Assembly: GCA_003131365.1 (NCBI GenBank)
Contig: PKVB01000066.1
Location: forward strand, 20,385 to 26,995
Reading direction: 5' to 3'
DNA: 6,611 nucleotides
Source: Gemmatimonadota bacterium
Lineage (GTDB): Bacteria > Gemmatimonadota > Gemmatimonadetes > Gemmatimonadales > Gemmatimonadaceae
The notes below the pieces were generated by a model, which was not told the origin of the DNA, searched no databases, and saw only the letters and a program-made list of their open reading frames with translations. Below, piece after piece: positions 1-6,378 of this stretch. Numbering within the stretch: position 1 is the stretch's first letter; every line of letters begins with the position of its first letter. Position numbers and translations under genes: made by a program.

Positions 1-1
1 G

Positions 2-205
2 ACTACGTCGTTCGTCGCGCCGGCAATATCGACGATGGAGCCGGCGGTAGGATGCAAATTCTGCGGAGGCACTTTGCCGGAGGGCCGGACCGCGATTTAC
101 TGCCCGCACTGTGGACAGAATCTCGCCGCGAAACACTGCGCTGGGTGCGGCGCGGAGCTTGATCCTGTTTGGAAGTTTTGCGTGAATTGCGGGAAGAAGG
201 CCTAG
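2..205 (+). CDS. Double zinc-ribbon protein, C-terminal part (5' end cut by window)
   Basis: The frame is open from the window edge to TAG at 203-205, giving 67 visible residues. It has four CxxC knuckles in order: CKFC, CPHC, CAGC and CVNC. The first two and the last two are spaced as two consecutive four-cysteine zinc ribbons, the pattern of the DZR (double zinc ribbon) family. The protein ends two residues after the last CxxC knuckle plus a Gly-Lys-Lys-Ala tail, so the ribbons are the extreme C-terminus. Such ribbons are usually small structural or protein/nucleic-acid binding modules attached to other domains; the partner domain lies outside the window, so the function cannot be given. 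An in-frame ATG at 35-37 could in principle start a very small protein, but the frame stays open upstream and no ribosome binding site precedes it, so truncation by the window edge is more likely. Confidence 0.8.
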   Translation, partial: TTSFVAPAISTMEPAVGCKFCGGTLPEGRTAIYCPHCGQNLAAKHCAGCGAELDPVWKFCVNCGKKA

Positions 206-236
206 GACATTGGCGTGTCATAAAATGGATCTCATA

Positions 237-430
237 ACTGCAAACTGAACGGGATCCGAGATCTGAGAAGCGTAGATACCAGGTTTTAGTAACTGCGCTG
301 AGACGTATCTGGTGGCGTTATGGTAAAAGCCGTCGGTTGTAATAGGAGGCGCGTTCAGGACGGTCGGAGCGCAGTGACTACGTACTGAGATCTATGCCTC
401 TGACATCTCGGATCCCGTTCCGTTTGCAGT
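237..430. repeat. 194-bp near-palindrome (long imperfect inverted repeat; candidate structured RNA or MITE-like element)
   Basis: Positions x and 667-x are complementary over most of this interval, without gaps. The outer arms 237-262 and 405-430 match at 25 of 26 positions (only 246/421 fails). The next segment, 263-286 against 381-404, has 14 Watson-Crick pairs and 2 G-U pairs of 24. Segment 287-299 against 368-380 matches at 12 of 13. Inward of that, pairing is patchy (302-304/363-365, 309-312/355-358 and 315-319/348-352), with several G-U pairs if read as plus-strand RNA. The element lies entirely between the zinc-ribbon stop (205) and the thiolase ATG (449), ending 18 bp before that ATG. 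No long open frame accounts for it and no T-tract follows, so it is not a standard terminator. No clear target-site duplication flanks it. It could be a non-coding RNA, a cis-acting leader structure or a degenerate miniature inverted-repeat element. The inverted repeat is seen directly; its role is inference. Confidence 0.85.
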
Positions 431-448
431 CGCTAGATTGAAAGTGCC

Positions 449-1657
449 ATGAGCGAAACATCAAAGAACACGGGTGTCGTCTTCCTCTCCGCCGTCCGAA
501 CACCGTTCGGCACCTTCGGAGGGAAGCTCAAGGGATTCTCACCCGTCGATCTTGCCGTTCACGCCTCGAAGATCGCGATCGAAAGAGCGGGAATCGGCGC
601 GACTGACGTCGATCAGACAATCTTCGGAAACGTTCTCTATACGACGAACGATTCCATTTATTTCGCCCGCCATGTCTCGCTCAAGTCCGGGTGCCGCCAG
701 GAAACTTCGGCGCTCACGCTCAACCGACTGTGCGGCTCGGGATTTCAAGCCGTGGTCAGTGGAGCTCAGGAAATCATCCTCGGCGATGCCCAGGTCTGTC
801 TGGTTGGCGGAGCCGAATCGATGTCGCTGGCGCCGCACGTCATCCGCGGGATCAGATGGGGCACGCCACTCGGCAAGGCACCGCCGATGGAGGACATCCT
901 GTGGGAAGGGCTCACCGATTCCTACGTCGGGCTCGGAATGGCGGAGACCGCGGAGAACCTGGCCGAGAGGTACAAGCTGGATCGCGGATGCGTGGATGAG
1001 TTCGCGCTGAGATCGCAGCAGCTCTCGAAGGCGGCGTGGGACGAAGGAGTCTTCAAGGAGGAGGTCGTTCCGGTTCCCATTCCGAATCCCAAGACCGGAA
1101 AGATCGAGGAGATGACGATCGACGAGCACATGCGGCCCGACACGACGGCGGAGAAGCTGAGCGCGCTCAAACCGGTATTCCGAAAAGGCGGTGTCGTGAC
1201 CGCTGGAAATGCATCCGGCATCGGCGACGGAGCCGGCGCGATGGTGATCGCCAGCGAGAAGTTTGCGCGCGAGCGCAAGCTCGAGCCGCTCGGAAGGCTG
1301 GTGTCGTGGGGAGTCGCGGGTGTGGATCCGGCGGTGATGGGAATCGGACCCGTTCCGGCATCGAAGGCCGCGTTGGCAAAGGCCGGATTGTCCATGAAAG
1401 ACATGGATCTGATCGAGGTCAACGAGGCGTTCGCTGCGCAGACCTGCGCGGTCGAGCGCGAGCTGTCACTTCCGCGCGAGCGCCTCAACGTCCATGGGGG
1501 CGCCATTGCGTTGAGCCATCCGCTCGCCGCTTCTGGAGCGAGAATCACGGCCCATCTACTGCATGCATTGCGTGCTCAGGGCAAGCGATACGGACTCGGC
1601 ACCGCGTGCATCGGCGGCGGCCAGGGAATCGCGGTCATAGTCGAATCCATTCAATAA
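449..1657 (+). CDS. Thiolase, acetyl-CoA C-acetyltransferase type
   Basis: Predicted cytoplasmic thiolase of 402 residues, near the usual 390-400. It should condense two acetyl-CoA to acetoacetyl-CoA or cleave 3-ketoacyl-CoA. The N-terminal domain carries the nucleophilic cysteine in RLCGSGFQA (Cys95) followed by GGAESMS. The middle has the GMAETAEN loop, and then the C-terminal domain has the NEAFAAQ motif. The catalytic histidine is His357, and the second catalytic cysteine, Cys387, lies in CIGGGQGIA. All catalytic residues are present. The histidine motif reads ALSHPLAASGAR where most biosynthetic thiolases have ALGHPxGxSGAR, so two usually glycine positions are Ser356 and Ala360; chain-length preference therefore cannot be assigned safely. 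The ATG at 449 gives a normal N-terminus leading into VFLSAVRTPFG; a weak purine stretch (GAAAG, about 440) precedes it. A lipoprotein gene follows after 30 bp, probably in the same transcript. The long inverted repeat at 237-430 lies just upstream. Confidence 0.93.
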   Translation: MSETSKNTGVVFLSAVRTPFGTFGGKLKGFSPVDLAVHASKIAIERAGIGATDVDQTIFGNVLYTTNDSIYFARHVSLKSGCRQETSALTLNRLCGSGFQAVVSGAQEIILGDAQVCLVGGAESMSLAPHVIRGIRWGTPLGKAPPMEDILWEGLTDSYVGLGMAETAENLAERYKLDRGCVDEFALRSQQLSKAAWDEGVFKEEVVPVPIPNPKTGKIEEMTIDEHMRPDTTAEKLSALKPVFRKGGVVTAGNASGIGDGAGAMVIASEKFARERKLEPLGRLVSWGVAGVDPAVMGIGPVPASKAALAKAGLSMKDMDLIEVNEAFAAQTCAVERELSLPRERLNVHGGAIALSHPLAASGARITAHLLHALRAQGKRYGLGTACIGGGQGIAVIVESIQ

Positions 1658-1658
1658 A

Positions 1659-1673
1659 CTGCGCTCGTCGCAG
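1659..1673 (+). other. Short perfect hairpin just after the thiolase stop
   Basis: CTGCG, loop CTCGT, CGCAG: a perfect 5-bp stem starting 2 nt after the thiolase TAA. No T-tract follows and the next gene's ribosome binding site (GGGGA, 1679-1683) is only a few bases on, so it does not look like a full intrinsic terminator. It may be a 3'-end stabiliser or processing point, or chance. The same CTCGT loop recurs in the hairpin after the FAD oxidase (6379-6395). Confidence 0.4.
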
Positions 1674-1687
1674 CGAACGGGGAAATC

Positions 1688-2803
1688 ATGAGGTCATTGG
1701 TCAGGGTATTCGGATTGGCATCGGCCGTCGCTTTCGCGTCGGCTTGCGCTTCGGTTGGCGGCGGCACCGGCGGCTCCACGACGAGCGGCGGCGCGGGTCC
1801 GACATCGGAGCAACCGTCGCCAGCCATAATCTGGCCCATCAAGACTCGTGAGCACGTCGATCTCTGGCTCCATGGATTCGCGGTGCTGCAGGAAGACACC
1901 ACCTTCGTGCCTTTCTTCAAGCGCGGATACAGCACGGACATGATCGTTCTCAAGAACAGAGCGAATGTGGTCTCGCAGCTCGATGCCAACCGCGACAAGC
2001 TCCGCGCGAGACTCGCGCTCAATCCGCAGCTGATCAACGCCCAGTTCGTGCCGCTCTCGTTCGCGACGTGGGGCGAGCTCACCCAGACCGTCGACGTGTT
2101 CGTTCACGCTAACGGCGATCCTCGCGCCGCCTCATCACAGCAGCAGGCGGGCGCGATCGCGTTTCTCGCCGCCTACTTCCAGACCGGAGCAGACCGGGAC
2201 TGGCTGCGCCTCTTCGTCCAGTCGCTCGATGATGAGAGCAGCCGTTTCTACCACTCCTACTGGGTCCAGCAGCAGCGCGAGCGCAGCAACGTGCTCGACC
2301 TGGTCGATACGCTCTGGCAGCGAACATACCGGCCGAGGATGCAGAGATTCCTCAACAACACGCAACAGGCGCAGGGAACCGTTCTGCTCTCGCTGCCCCT
2401 CGACGGCGAAGGCCGGTCGCTGACCAACGGCAAGCAATCGAACACGATTACGGTCACCTTTCCTGAGCGGCCGAGCGATGCCGTGGAAGCGATTTACGTG
2501 ATCGCGCACGAGGCGGTCAGTGGAATCGCGAGCACTGCTGTCAACGACAACATCACCCCTGAGCAGCGCCGCACTGGACTCGGCGAGCGCTACCAGAGCG
2601 CGGCGGCGGTACGCGGCGGGGCGCTGCTCATACAGCGGACGTCGCCCGAGATTCTCGACGGCTACATGCGCTACTATTTGAAGTCGGTGAACCGGCCGGT
2701 GGGCTCGAACGTCCAGGCGGCCTTTACGGCGACGTTCACGCTCACCGACACCATTCGCGATGCCCTTGTCCGCCAGCTCGATGTCGTACTTGGGGGGATT
2801 TAG
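1688..2803 (+). CDS. Predicted lipoprotein of unknown function
   Basis: Encodes 371 residues. The N-terminus has Arg residues at 2 and 6, a short hydrophobic stretch (about 7-17) and a lipobox-like ASAC ending at Cys20, which suggests a type II signal peptide and a lipid-anchored envelope protein. A flexible Gly/Ser/Thr-rich linker follows (about 21-46, GGGTGGSTTSGGAG), then a soluble domain from about Trp49 onwards. I do not recognise the family. The mature part is rich in aromatic and acidic/basic residues with no transmembrane helix. It contains a His274-Glu275 pair in YVIAHEAVSG that resembles the start of a metallopeptidase HExxH helix, but the second histidine is missing (HEAVS), so peptidase activity is not supported. 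The ATG at 1688 is well placed behind GGGGA at 1679-1683. The gene lies 30 bp after the thiolase, consistent with co-transcription, although no functional link between them is evident. Position -3 of the lipobox is Ala rather than the common Leu, so lipidation is probable but not certain. Confidence 0.8.
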   Translation: MRSLVRVFGLASAVAFASACASVGGGTGGSTTSGGAGPTSEQPSPAIIWPIKTREHVDLWLHGFAVLQEDTTFVPFFKRGYSTDMIVLKNRANVVSQLDANRDKLRARLALNPQLINAQFVPLSFATWGELTQTVDVFVHANGDPRAASSQQQAGAIAFLAAYFQTGADRDWLRLFVQSLDDESSRFYHSYWVQQQRERSNVLDLVDTLWQRTYRPRMQRFLNNTQQAQGTVLLSLPLDGEGRSLTNGKQSNTITVTFPERPSDAVEAIYVIAHEAVSGIASTAVNDNITPEQRRTGLGERYQSAAAVRGGALLIQRTSPEILDGYMRYYLKSVNRPVGSNVQAAFTATFTLTDTIRDALVRQLDVVLGGI

Positions 2804-2863
2804 CCCGAGCTCCTCTGGGTTGTCGCGAACGCGGCGCTGGCGCGCGGACTTCGAGCGCGACAC

Positions 2864-2892
2864 CGGACAGCAGTTCACGGAGCAGATATAAT
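2864..2892 (+). promoter_or_regulatory. Sigma-70-like promoter abutting the ATG at 2898
   Basis: A perfect -10 hexamer TATAAT lies at 2887-2892. A -35-like CGGACA (4 of 6 matches to TTGACA) lies at 2864-2869, with the ideal 17-bp spacer. Transcription would be expected to begin about 7 nt after the -10 box, at about 2899, which coincides with the start codon at 2898-2900. No Shine-Dalgarno sequence sits at normal distance (the nearest GGAG is at 2879-2882, 15 nt away and upstream of the -10 box). Together these fit a leaderless mRNA. The motif match is seen directly; the promoter activity is inferred. Confidence 0.6.
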
Positions 2893-2897
2893 TCTGC

Positions 2898-3758
2898 ATG
2901 GCCGATGAGAAGTCTCCACTGCCCGCACCCATTCCGTCGCGGCAGACGCTGCTGGACCGTCCGGCGCTCGAGCGCGTGCTCGCGCGAGCCGCGGAGCTTC
3001 AGGGCGCGAGCGCGCTTCCCGAATCCAGCGATCTGATCAGCGAGAGTCAGCTCCTCGACATCGGAAACGAAGTCGGGCTCAATCCGGCGACCATCAACCA
3101 GGCGCTGGCGGAAGAGAGAACGCGCGTCAATGTCCCCGAGGAGCGCGGTCTCGTGGCGCAGATCGCGGGGGCGAGCTTCGCTACCGCGACGAGGACGGTG
3201 CCCGGGACGCCTCGCGACATTCTCGCCACGATCGACGCCTGGATGCTGCGCGACGAGTGTCTTCAGGTGCAGCGCCGCTTCGCCGATCGGATCACGTGGG
3301 AGCCCCAGCGAGGGCTCTTCGGCAAGCTGAGACGCACAGTCAACGTCAGTGGCCGCGGCTTCTATTTGATGGATGCGGGCCAGGTGTCCGCGACGGTGAT
3401 GCCGGTTGATGCCACGCGCGTCGTCGTCAGACTCGACGCCGATATTCACGCCAGCAGAGCGCGTCGGGTTGGAATCGGAGGGTTTTTGGGAACGATGGGA
3501 GCAGCGGCGAGTGGAATCCTCGGCCTCGGGCTCATCGTCGCCCACATTCCACTCTTCATTGCGGCCGGCTTTGCCGTGCTTCCTTTTGCCGGCGGCACGC
3601 TCGCGGCGTACAGGATGGCACGGTCGCACCGCGGTGTGCTTTCGAGCGTCCAGCTCGCGCTGGAGCAGATCCTCGATCGGCTCGAGCACGGCGAGTTCGA
3701 AACGCCTGGCGGACTGCTCGGAGTGATTTCTTCGCGAGCGCGGTTTCCCAGACGATAG
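2898..3758 (+). CDS. Two-helix membrane protein of unknown function
   Basis: Encodes 286 residues. The N-terminal part is soluble and helical, with a helix-like segment at about 18-35 (ALERVLARAAELQ) followed by ISESQLLDIGNEVGLNPATI at about 47-66. This 'test-level then EVGL' arrangement is familiar to me from uncharacterised proteins of Gemmatimonadota and relatives, but I cannot name a domain. A middle region (about 80-185) contains short beta-like segments. Two hydrophobic, Gly/Ala-rich segments follow at about 192-214 and 217-238, separated by a short His-Ile-Pro turn, indicating a helical hairpin in the inner membrane. The basic residues just before the first helix (ARARR) suggest the large N-terminal part is cytoplasmic by the positive-inside rule. 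The tail (about 239-286) is hydrophilic. The start is ATG at 2898, chosen because a TATAAT box lies 5 bp upstream and the mRNA may be leaderless. The gene is 94 bp after the lipoprotein stop. Function unknown. Confidence 0.78.
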   Translation: MADEKSPLPAPIPSRQTLLDRPALERVLARAAELQGASALPESSDLISESQLLDIGNEVGLNPATINQALAEERTRVNVPEERGLVAQIAGASFATATRTVPGTPRDILATIDAWMLRDECLQVQRRFADRITWEPQRGLFGKLRRTVNVSGRGFYLMDAGQVSATVMPVDATRVVVRLDADIHASRARRVGIGGFLGTMGAAASGILGLGLIVAHIPLFIAAGFAVLPFAGGTLAAYRMARSHRGVLSSVQLALEQILDRLEHGEFETPGGLLGVISSRARFPRR

Positions 3759-3762
3759 ATTA

Positions 3763-3776
3763 GAGCGTAATCGCTC
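3763..3776 (+). other. Short perfect hairpin after the membrane-protein gene
   Basis: GAGCG, loop TAAT, CGCTC: a perfect 5-bp stem beginning 4 nt after the TAG at 3756-3758. It is followed by GAGAGG rather than a T-tract, so it is not a canonical intrinsic terminator. It lies in the 36-bp gap before the dehydrogenase ATG and could affect 3'-end stability or translation of the next gene, or be chance. Confidence 0.4.
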
Positions 3777-3794
3777 GAGAGGTTGAGCAGCTCG

Positions 3795-4682
3795 ATGAAA
3801 AAAATCAGGAAGGTCGGTGTCCTTGGCGGAGGCCTGATGGGAAGCGGGATCGCCCAGGTCTCGGCTGCGGCTGGATTCCCAACAACTGTGCGCGAAGTCT
3901 CGGAAGCCCTTGGTGAGAAATCGCGACTGGCGATCGAGAAGTCGCTCGCCAAGGGCATCGAGCGCGGCAAGGTGACGGAGGCCGAGCGCGCCACGACGCT
4001 CGGGAATCTGCGATTCGTCACCGACCTGAAGGAGCTGGCGGACTCCGACTTATTTATCGAGGCAGTGGTCGAAGATCTCCAGGTCAAGAACAGCCTATGG
4101 TCCCAGCTCGACCAGATAGCGCGACCCGATGCGATCTTCGCTTCGAACACCTCGAGCCTGACGATCATCGCAATGGCGACCGCAAGCGGACGCCCCGATC
4201 GGATGCTCGGCATCCACTTCTTCAACCCGGTGCCGCTGATGAAGTTGGTGGAGGTCGTTCGCACGATCACGACGAGCGAGGAGACGGAACAGCGAGCCCT
4301 GGATTTCGTGCGAGCCCTCGGGAAGGAGCCGATACGGGCGAAGGACAGCTCCGGATTCGTCGTGAACCTGCTGCTGATTCCATACATGATCGACGCAATC
4401 AAGGCGCTGGAATCGAACGTCGCTTCGGTCGAGGATATCGACAAGGGTATGCAGTTGGGCGCTGGACACCCGATGGGACCGTTCACCCTCCTCGATTTCG
4501 TGGGCCTCGATACCGTTTACAAGATCGCGGAGATCATGTTCACGGAATATCGGGAGAGCCGGTACGCGCCCCCTCCCTTGCTCAGGCGAATGGTGCTGGC
4601 CGGGATGCTTGGCAGGAAATCGGGGAAGGGATTCTACGATTACTCGTCCAACCCCCCGCGCGTGAGCAGTCTCGGATTGTGA
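3795..4682 (+). CDS. 3-hydroxybutyryl-CoA (3-hydroxyacyl-CoA) dehydrogenase, NAD-dependent
   Basis: Soluble dehydrogenase that interconverts (S)-3-hydroxybutyryl-CoA and acetoacetyl-CoA with NAD(P). Numbering from the ATG at 3795 gives 295 residues, close to the 280-300 of stand-alone family members. The N-terminal Rossmann domain starts with VGVLGGGLMGSGIAQ (GxGxxG at Gly11-Gly16). The catalytic set is present with the spacing of human HADH: Ser120 in NTSSLTI, His141 in GIHFFNPVP, Glu153 in KLVEVV and Asn191 in SGFVVNLLL. The C-terminal domain has GAGHPMGPFTLLDFVGLDT and ends with RKSGKGFYDYS. The Arg that commonly follows the catalytic Asn (VNRLL) is Leu here, a position that varies in the family. 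An in-frame TTG at 3783 would add four residues (MSSS); the ATG is preferred because MKKIRKVGV is the usual N-terminus, with GAGAGG at 3777-3782 as a rather distant ribosome site. Its reaction is adjacent to that of the thiolase encoded upstream, suggesting a shared C4 acyl-CoA pathway. Confidence 0.93.
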   Translation: MKKIRKVGVLGGGLMGSGIAQVSAAAGFPTTVREVSEALGEKSRLAIEKSLAKGIERGKVTEAERATTLGNLRFVTDLKELADSDLFIEAVVEDLQVKNSLWSQLDQIARPDAIFASNTSSLTIIAMATASGRPDRMLGIHFFNPVPLMKLVEVVRTITTSEETEQRALDFVRALGKEPIRAKDSSGFVVNLLLIPYMIDAIKALESNVASVEDIDKGMQLGAGHPMGPFTLLDFVGLDTVYKIAEIMFTEYRESRYAPPPLLRRMVLAGMLGRKSGKGFYDYSSNPPRVSSLGL

Positions 4683-4692
4683 GCGAAAGCTC
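4681..4692 (+). other. GNRA-tetraloop hairpin overlapping the dehydrogenase stop codon
   Basis: GAGC, loop GAAA, GCTC: a perfect 4-bp stem closed by a GAAA tetraloop, a stable RNA loop class. It overlaps the last two bases of the TGA at 4680-4682. No T-tract follows. The 54-bp gap to the next start contains nothing else beyond that gene's ribosome binding site. Confidence 0.35.
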
Positions 4693-4736
4693 TCCCGAAT
4701 AAGGATGCGCATTCGTTCCGTTAGGGGTTTCGACTC

Positions 4737-6368
4737 GTGAGCCTTCCGGGATTCCGCGGATATTTTCGCGAGGACGAGCTGGCGCGCGCCGTCTATTCCG
4801 AGGCGGCGGGCATTGGGCGCGCGATTCCGGCTGCCATTGCAGTACCCGTTGACGCCGAGGATGTCGTGGTGCTGGTGAAGTGGGCGGCCGAGACTGGCAC
4901 AAGTCTCATCCCGCGTGGATCCGGAAGCAGCATGTCAGGCGGCGCCATTGGAACAGGAGTCGTCGTTGATCTCTCGCGCATCAATCATCTAGGCAGGATC
5001 GATGAGAGGGATCGGACGGTCTGGGCGGAGCCCGGAGTTCTATGGTCGACGCTCGATGTGGCCGCGAGGAGAAAGGGGTTGCGATTTCCCGTGGATCCGT
5101 CGAGCGGGGATTTTTGCACGCTGGGTGGAATGGTGGCGACCAACGCCTCGGGTGCCCACAGTCTCCGCTATGGCGCGACCCGCGCCTGGGTGAACGCGAT
5201 CGACTGCGTGTTCAGCGATGGGGATCGCGCCATCGTCACGCGCGGCGAGCCGGCGCCGAGGAGAATCGAGGCCATCAACCGGTTTCTGCGAGATGTCCAC
5301 GGCGAGATCGTAGCGAGCGACAAGCGGCGGCCGATATTCCATCTCGGGGTTCGCAAGGAGTCCTCGGGATACGCGATTCACGACTACTCCACGAAAGCGG
5401 ATCTGGTGGACCTTCTCGTCGGGAGCGAAGGGACACTCGCGATCATGGTCGGGATTCAGCTCACGCTCTCTCCGCTTCCAGTGGCGACCAGCAGTGTGCT
5501 CGGATCCTTTCCATCCCTCGAGGAAGCGACAGCGGCGGCGACGAACGCCGTCGAGGCAGGGGCGAGCGCTTGCGAGCTGCTCGACAGAACTTTTCTCGCA
5601 TATGCCGCTACCGGCAGGAGCGCCGACGAGAAGTTCCGCCAGAGGATGGAGGGAAGCGCGGCAATTCTACTGGCAGAAGTCGAGGGCGACAGCCCGGACG
5701 CGGCCGCGGCGGGAGCGCAGCGACTCGCGAGGGCCTTCAGTGAATCGGGAGCCAGGGATGTCGATGTCGCGCTGACATCGGAGGCGGAGCACGATCTCTG
5801 GGAGCTGCGGCACGCGGCCAGCCCGATCCTCTCCGCGCTTGAGCATTCGACGTCGATGCAATTCATCGAGGATGGCGCGGTCCCCCTGCCGAAGTTGCCG
5901 GACTATGTCCAGGGAGTGAGGAAGGCGCTGGCCGAGCGCGAGGTGAGTGGAGTGATCTTCGGTCATGCCGGCGATGCCCACGTGCACGTTAACCCGCTGA
6001 TCGACGTCAGGCAGCCCGATTGGCGCGAAAAAGTCTCGGGCCTTCTCGAGGATGTGGTCAAGCTCACCTCGCGCCTCGGTGGCACGCTCACCGGAGAGCA
6101 CGGTGACGGAAGAATCAGGACGCCGCTGCTCGACCGCGTCTGGCACAAGGACGCGATCCGCGCCTTTGCCTTGGTCAAAAAAACCTTCGACCCGACGAAC
6201 ATCTTCAATCCGGGAGTGAAGGTTCCGCTTCCGGAGCAGAAAGCGATCACCGACATCAAGTACGACCCGCTGCTTGCTCCACTGCCTGAGCGGGCCAGAA
6301 AAGCGCTCGACGACATGGTGACAGCGCGAGCGTACGATCGTTTCCGGCTGTCGCTGATCGGCGGATAG
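4737..6368 (+). CDS. FAD-linked oxidase, GlcD / D-2-hydroxyacid dehydrogenase type, without Fe-S domain
   Basis: Flavoprotein of 543 residues that probably oxidises a 2-hydroxyacid such as glycolate, D-lactate or D-2-hydroxyglutarate and passes electrons to a partner or quinone. The FAD-binding (PCMH-type) domain fills about 30-250: PRGSGSSMSGG at 59-69, GGMVATNASGA at 130-140 with the following RYGATR, and GSEGT at 229-233. The C-terminal FAD-oxidase domain follows, with GHAGDAHVHVN at 409-419, GEHGDGR from 453 and an ending FDPTNIFNPGVKVP. His410, His417 and Glu454/His455 occupy positions that bind the substrate metal in this superfamily; the usual GDGNLH reads GDAHVH. The GEHGDGRIRTPLL wording is most like YdiJ-type proteins in which this module is fused to a C-terminal Fe-S domain; here the reading frame stops instead. 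The start is GTG at 4737, supported by AGGGG at 4723-4727 with a 9-nt spacer. The gap to the dehydrogenase is 54 bp. Substrate cannot be told from sequence alone. Confidence 0.9.
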   Translation: MSLPGFRGYFREDELARAVYSEAAGIGRAIPAAIAVPVDAEDVVVLVKWAAETGTSLIPRGSGSSMSGGAIGTGVVVDLSRINHLGRIDERDRTVWAEPGVLWSTLDVAARRKGLRFPVDPSSGDFCTLGGMVATNASGAHSLRYGATRAWVNAIDCVFSDGDRAIVTRGEPAPRRIEAINRFLRDVHGEIVASDKRRPIFHLGVRKESSGYAIHDYSTKADLVDLLVGSEGTLAIMVGIQLTLSPLPVATSSVLGSFPSLEEATAAATNAVEAGASACELLDRTFLAYAATGRSADEKFRQRMEGSAAILLAEVEGDSPDAAAAGAQRLARAFSESGARDVDVALTSEAEHDLWELRHAASPILSALEHSTSMQFIEDGAVPLPKLPDYVQGVRKALAEREVSGVIFGHAGDAHVHVNPLIDVRQPDWREKVSGLLEDVVKLTSRLGGTLTGEHGDGRIRTPLLDRVWHKDAIRAFALVKKTFDPTNIFNPGVKVPLPEQKAITDIKYDPLLAPLPERARKALDDMVTARAYDRFRLSLIGG

Positions 6369-6378
6369 TCTTAGTTTT

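Noticed and set aside
1036..1851. Plus-strand open frame of 271 codons overlapping the thiolase and lipoprotein genes
   Set aside because: Arg/Gly-rich, low-information translation lying in a different frame of two well supported genes; typical of GC-rich DNA.
2504..2530. HExxH-like zinc peptidase motif in the lipoprotein (His274-Glu275)
   Set aside because: The sequence is HEAVS, so the second metal-binding histidine is missing and no downstream glutamate motif is evident.
2742..3689. Minus-strand open frame of 315 codons
   Set aside because: Antisense to the membrane-protein gene, Arg/His-rich with no recognisable motif; it is explained by strong third-position G/C bias on the other strand.
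3446..4486. Minus-strand open frame of 346 codons
   Set aside because: Antisense to the well recognised 3-hydroxyacyl-CoA dehydrogenase and the end of the membrane-protein gene; Ser/Ile/Arg-rich shadow composition.
4705..4740. Mini reading frame of 11 codons whose TGA overlaps the GTG start of the FAD oxidase (GTGA)
   Set aside because: The only purine stretch (AAGG) directly abuts its ATG with no spacing, and the frame contains the ribosome site of the real gene; the overlap may be chance, though coupling is not excluded.
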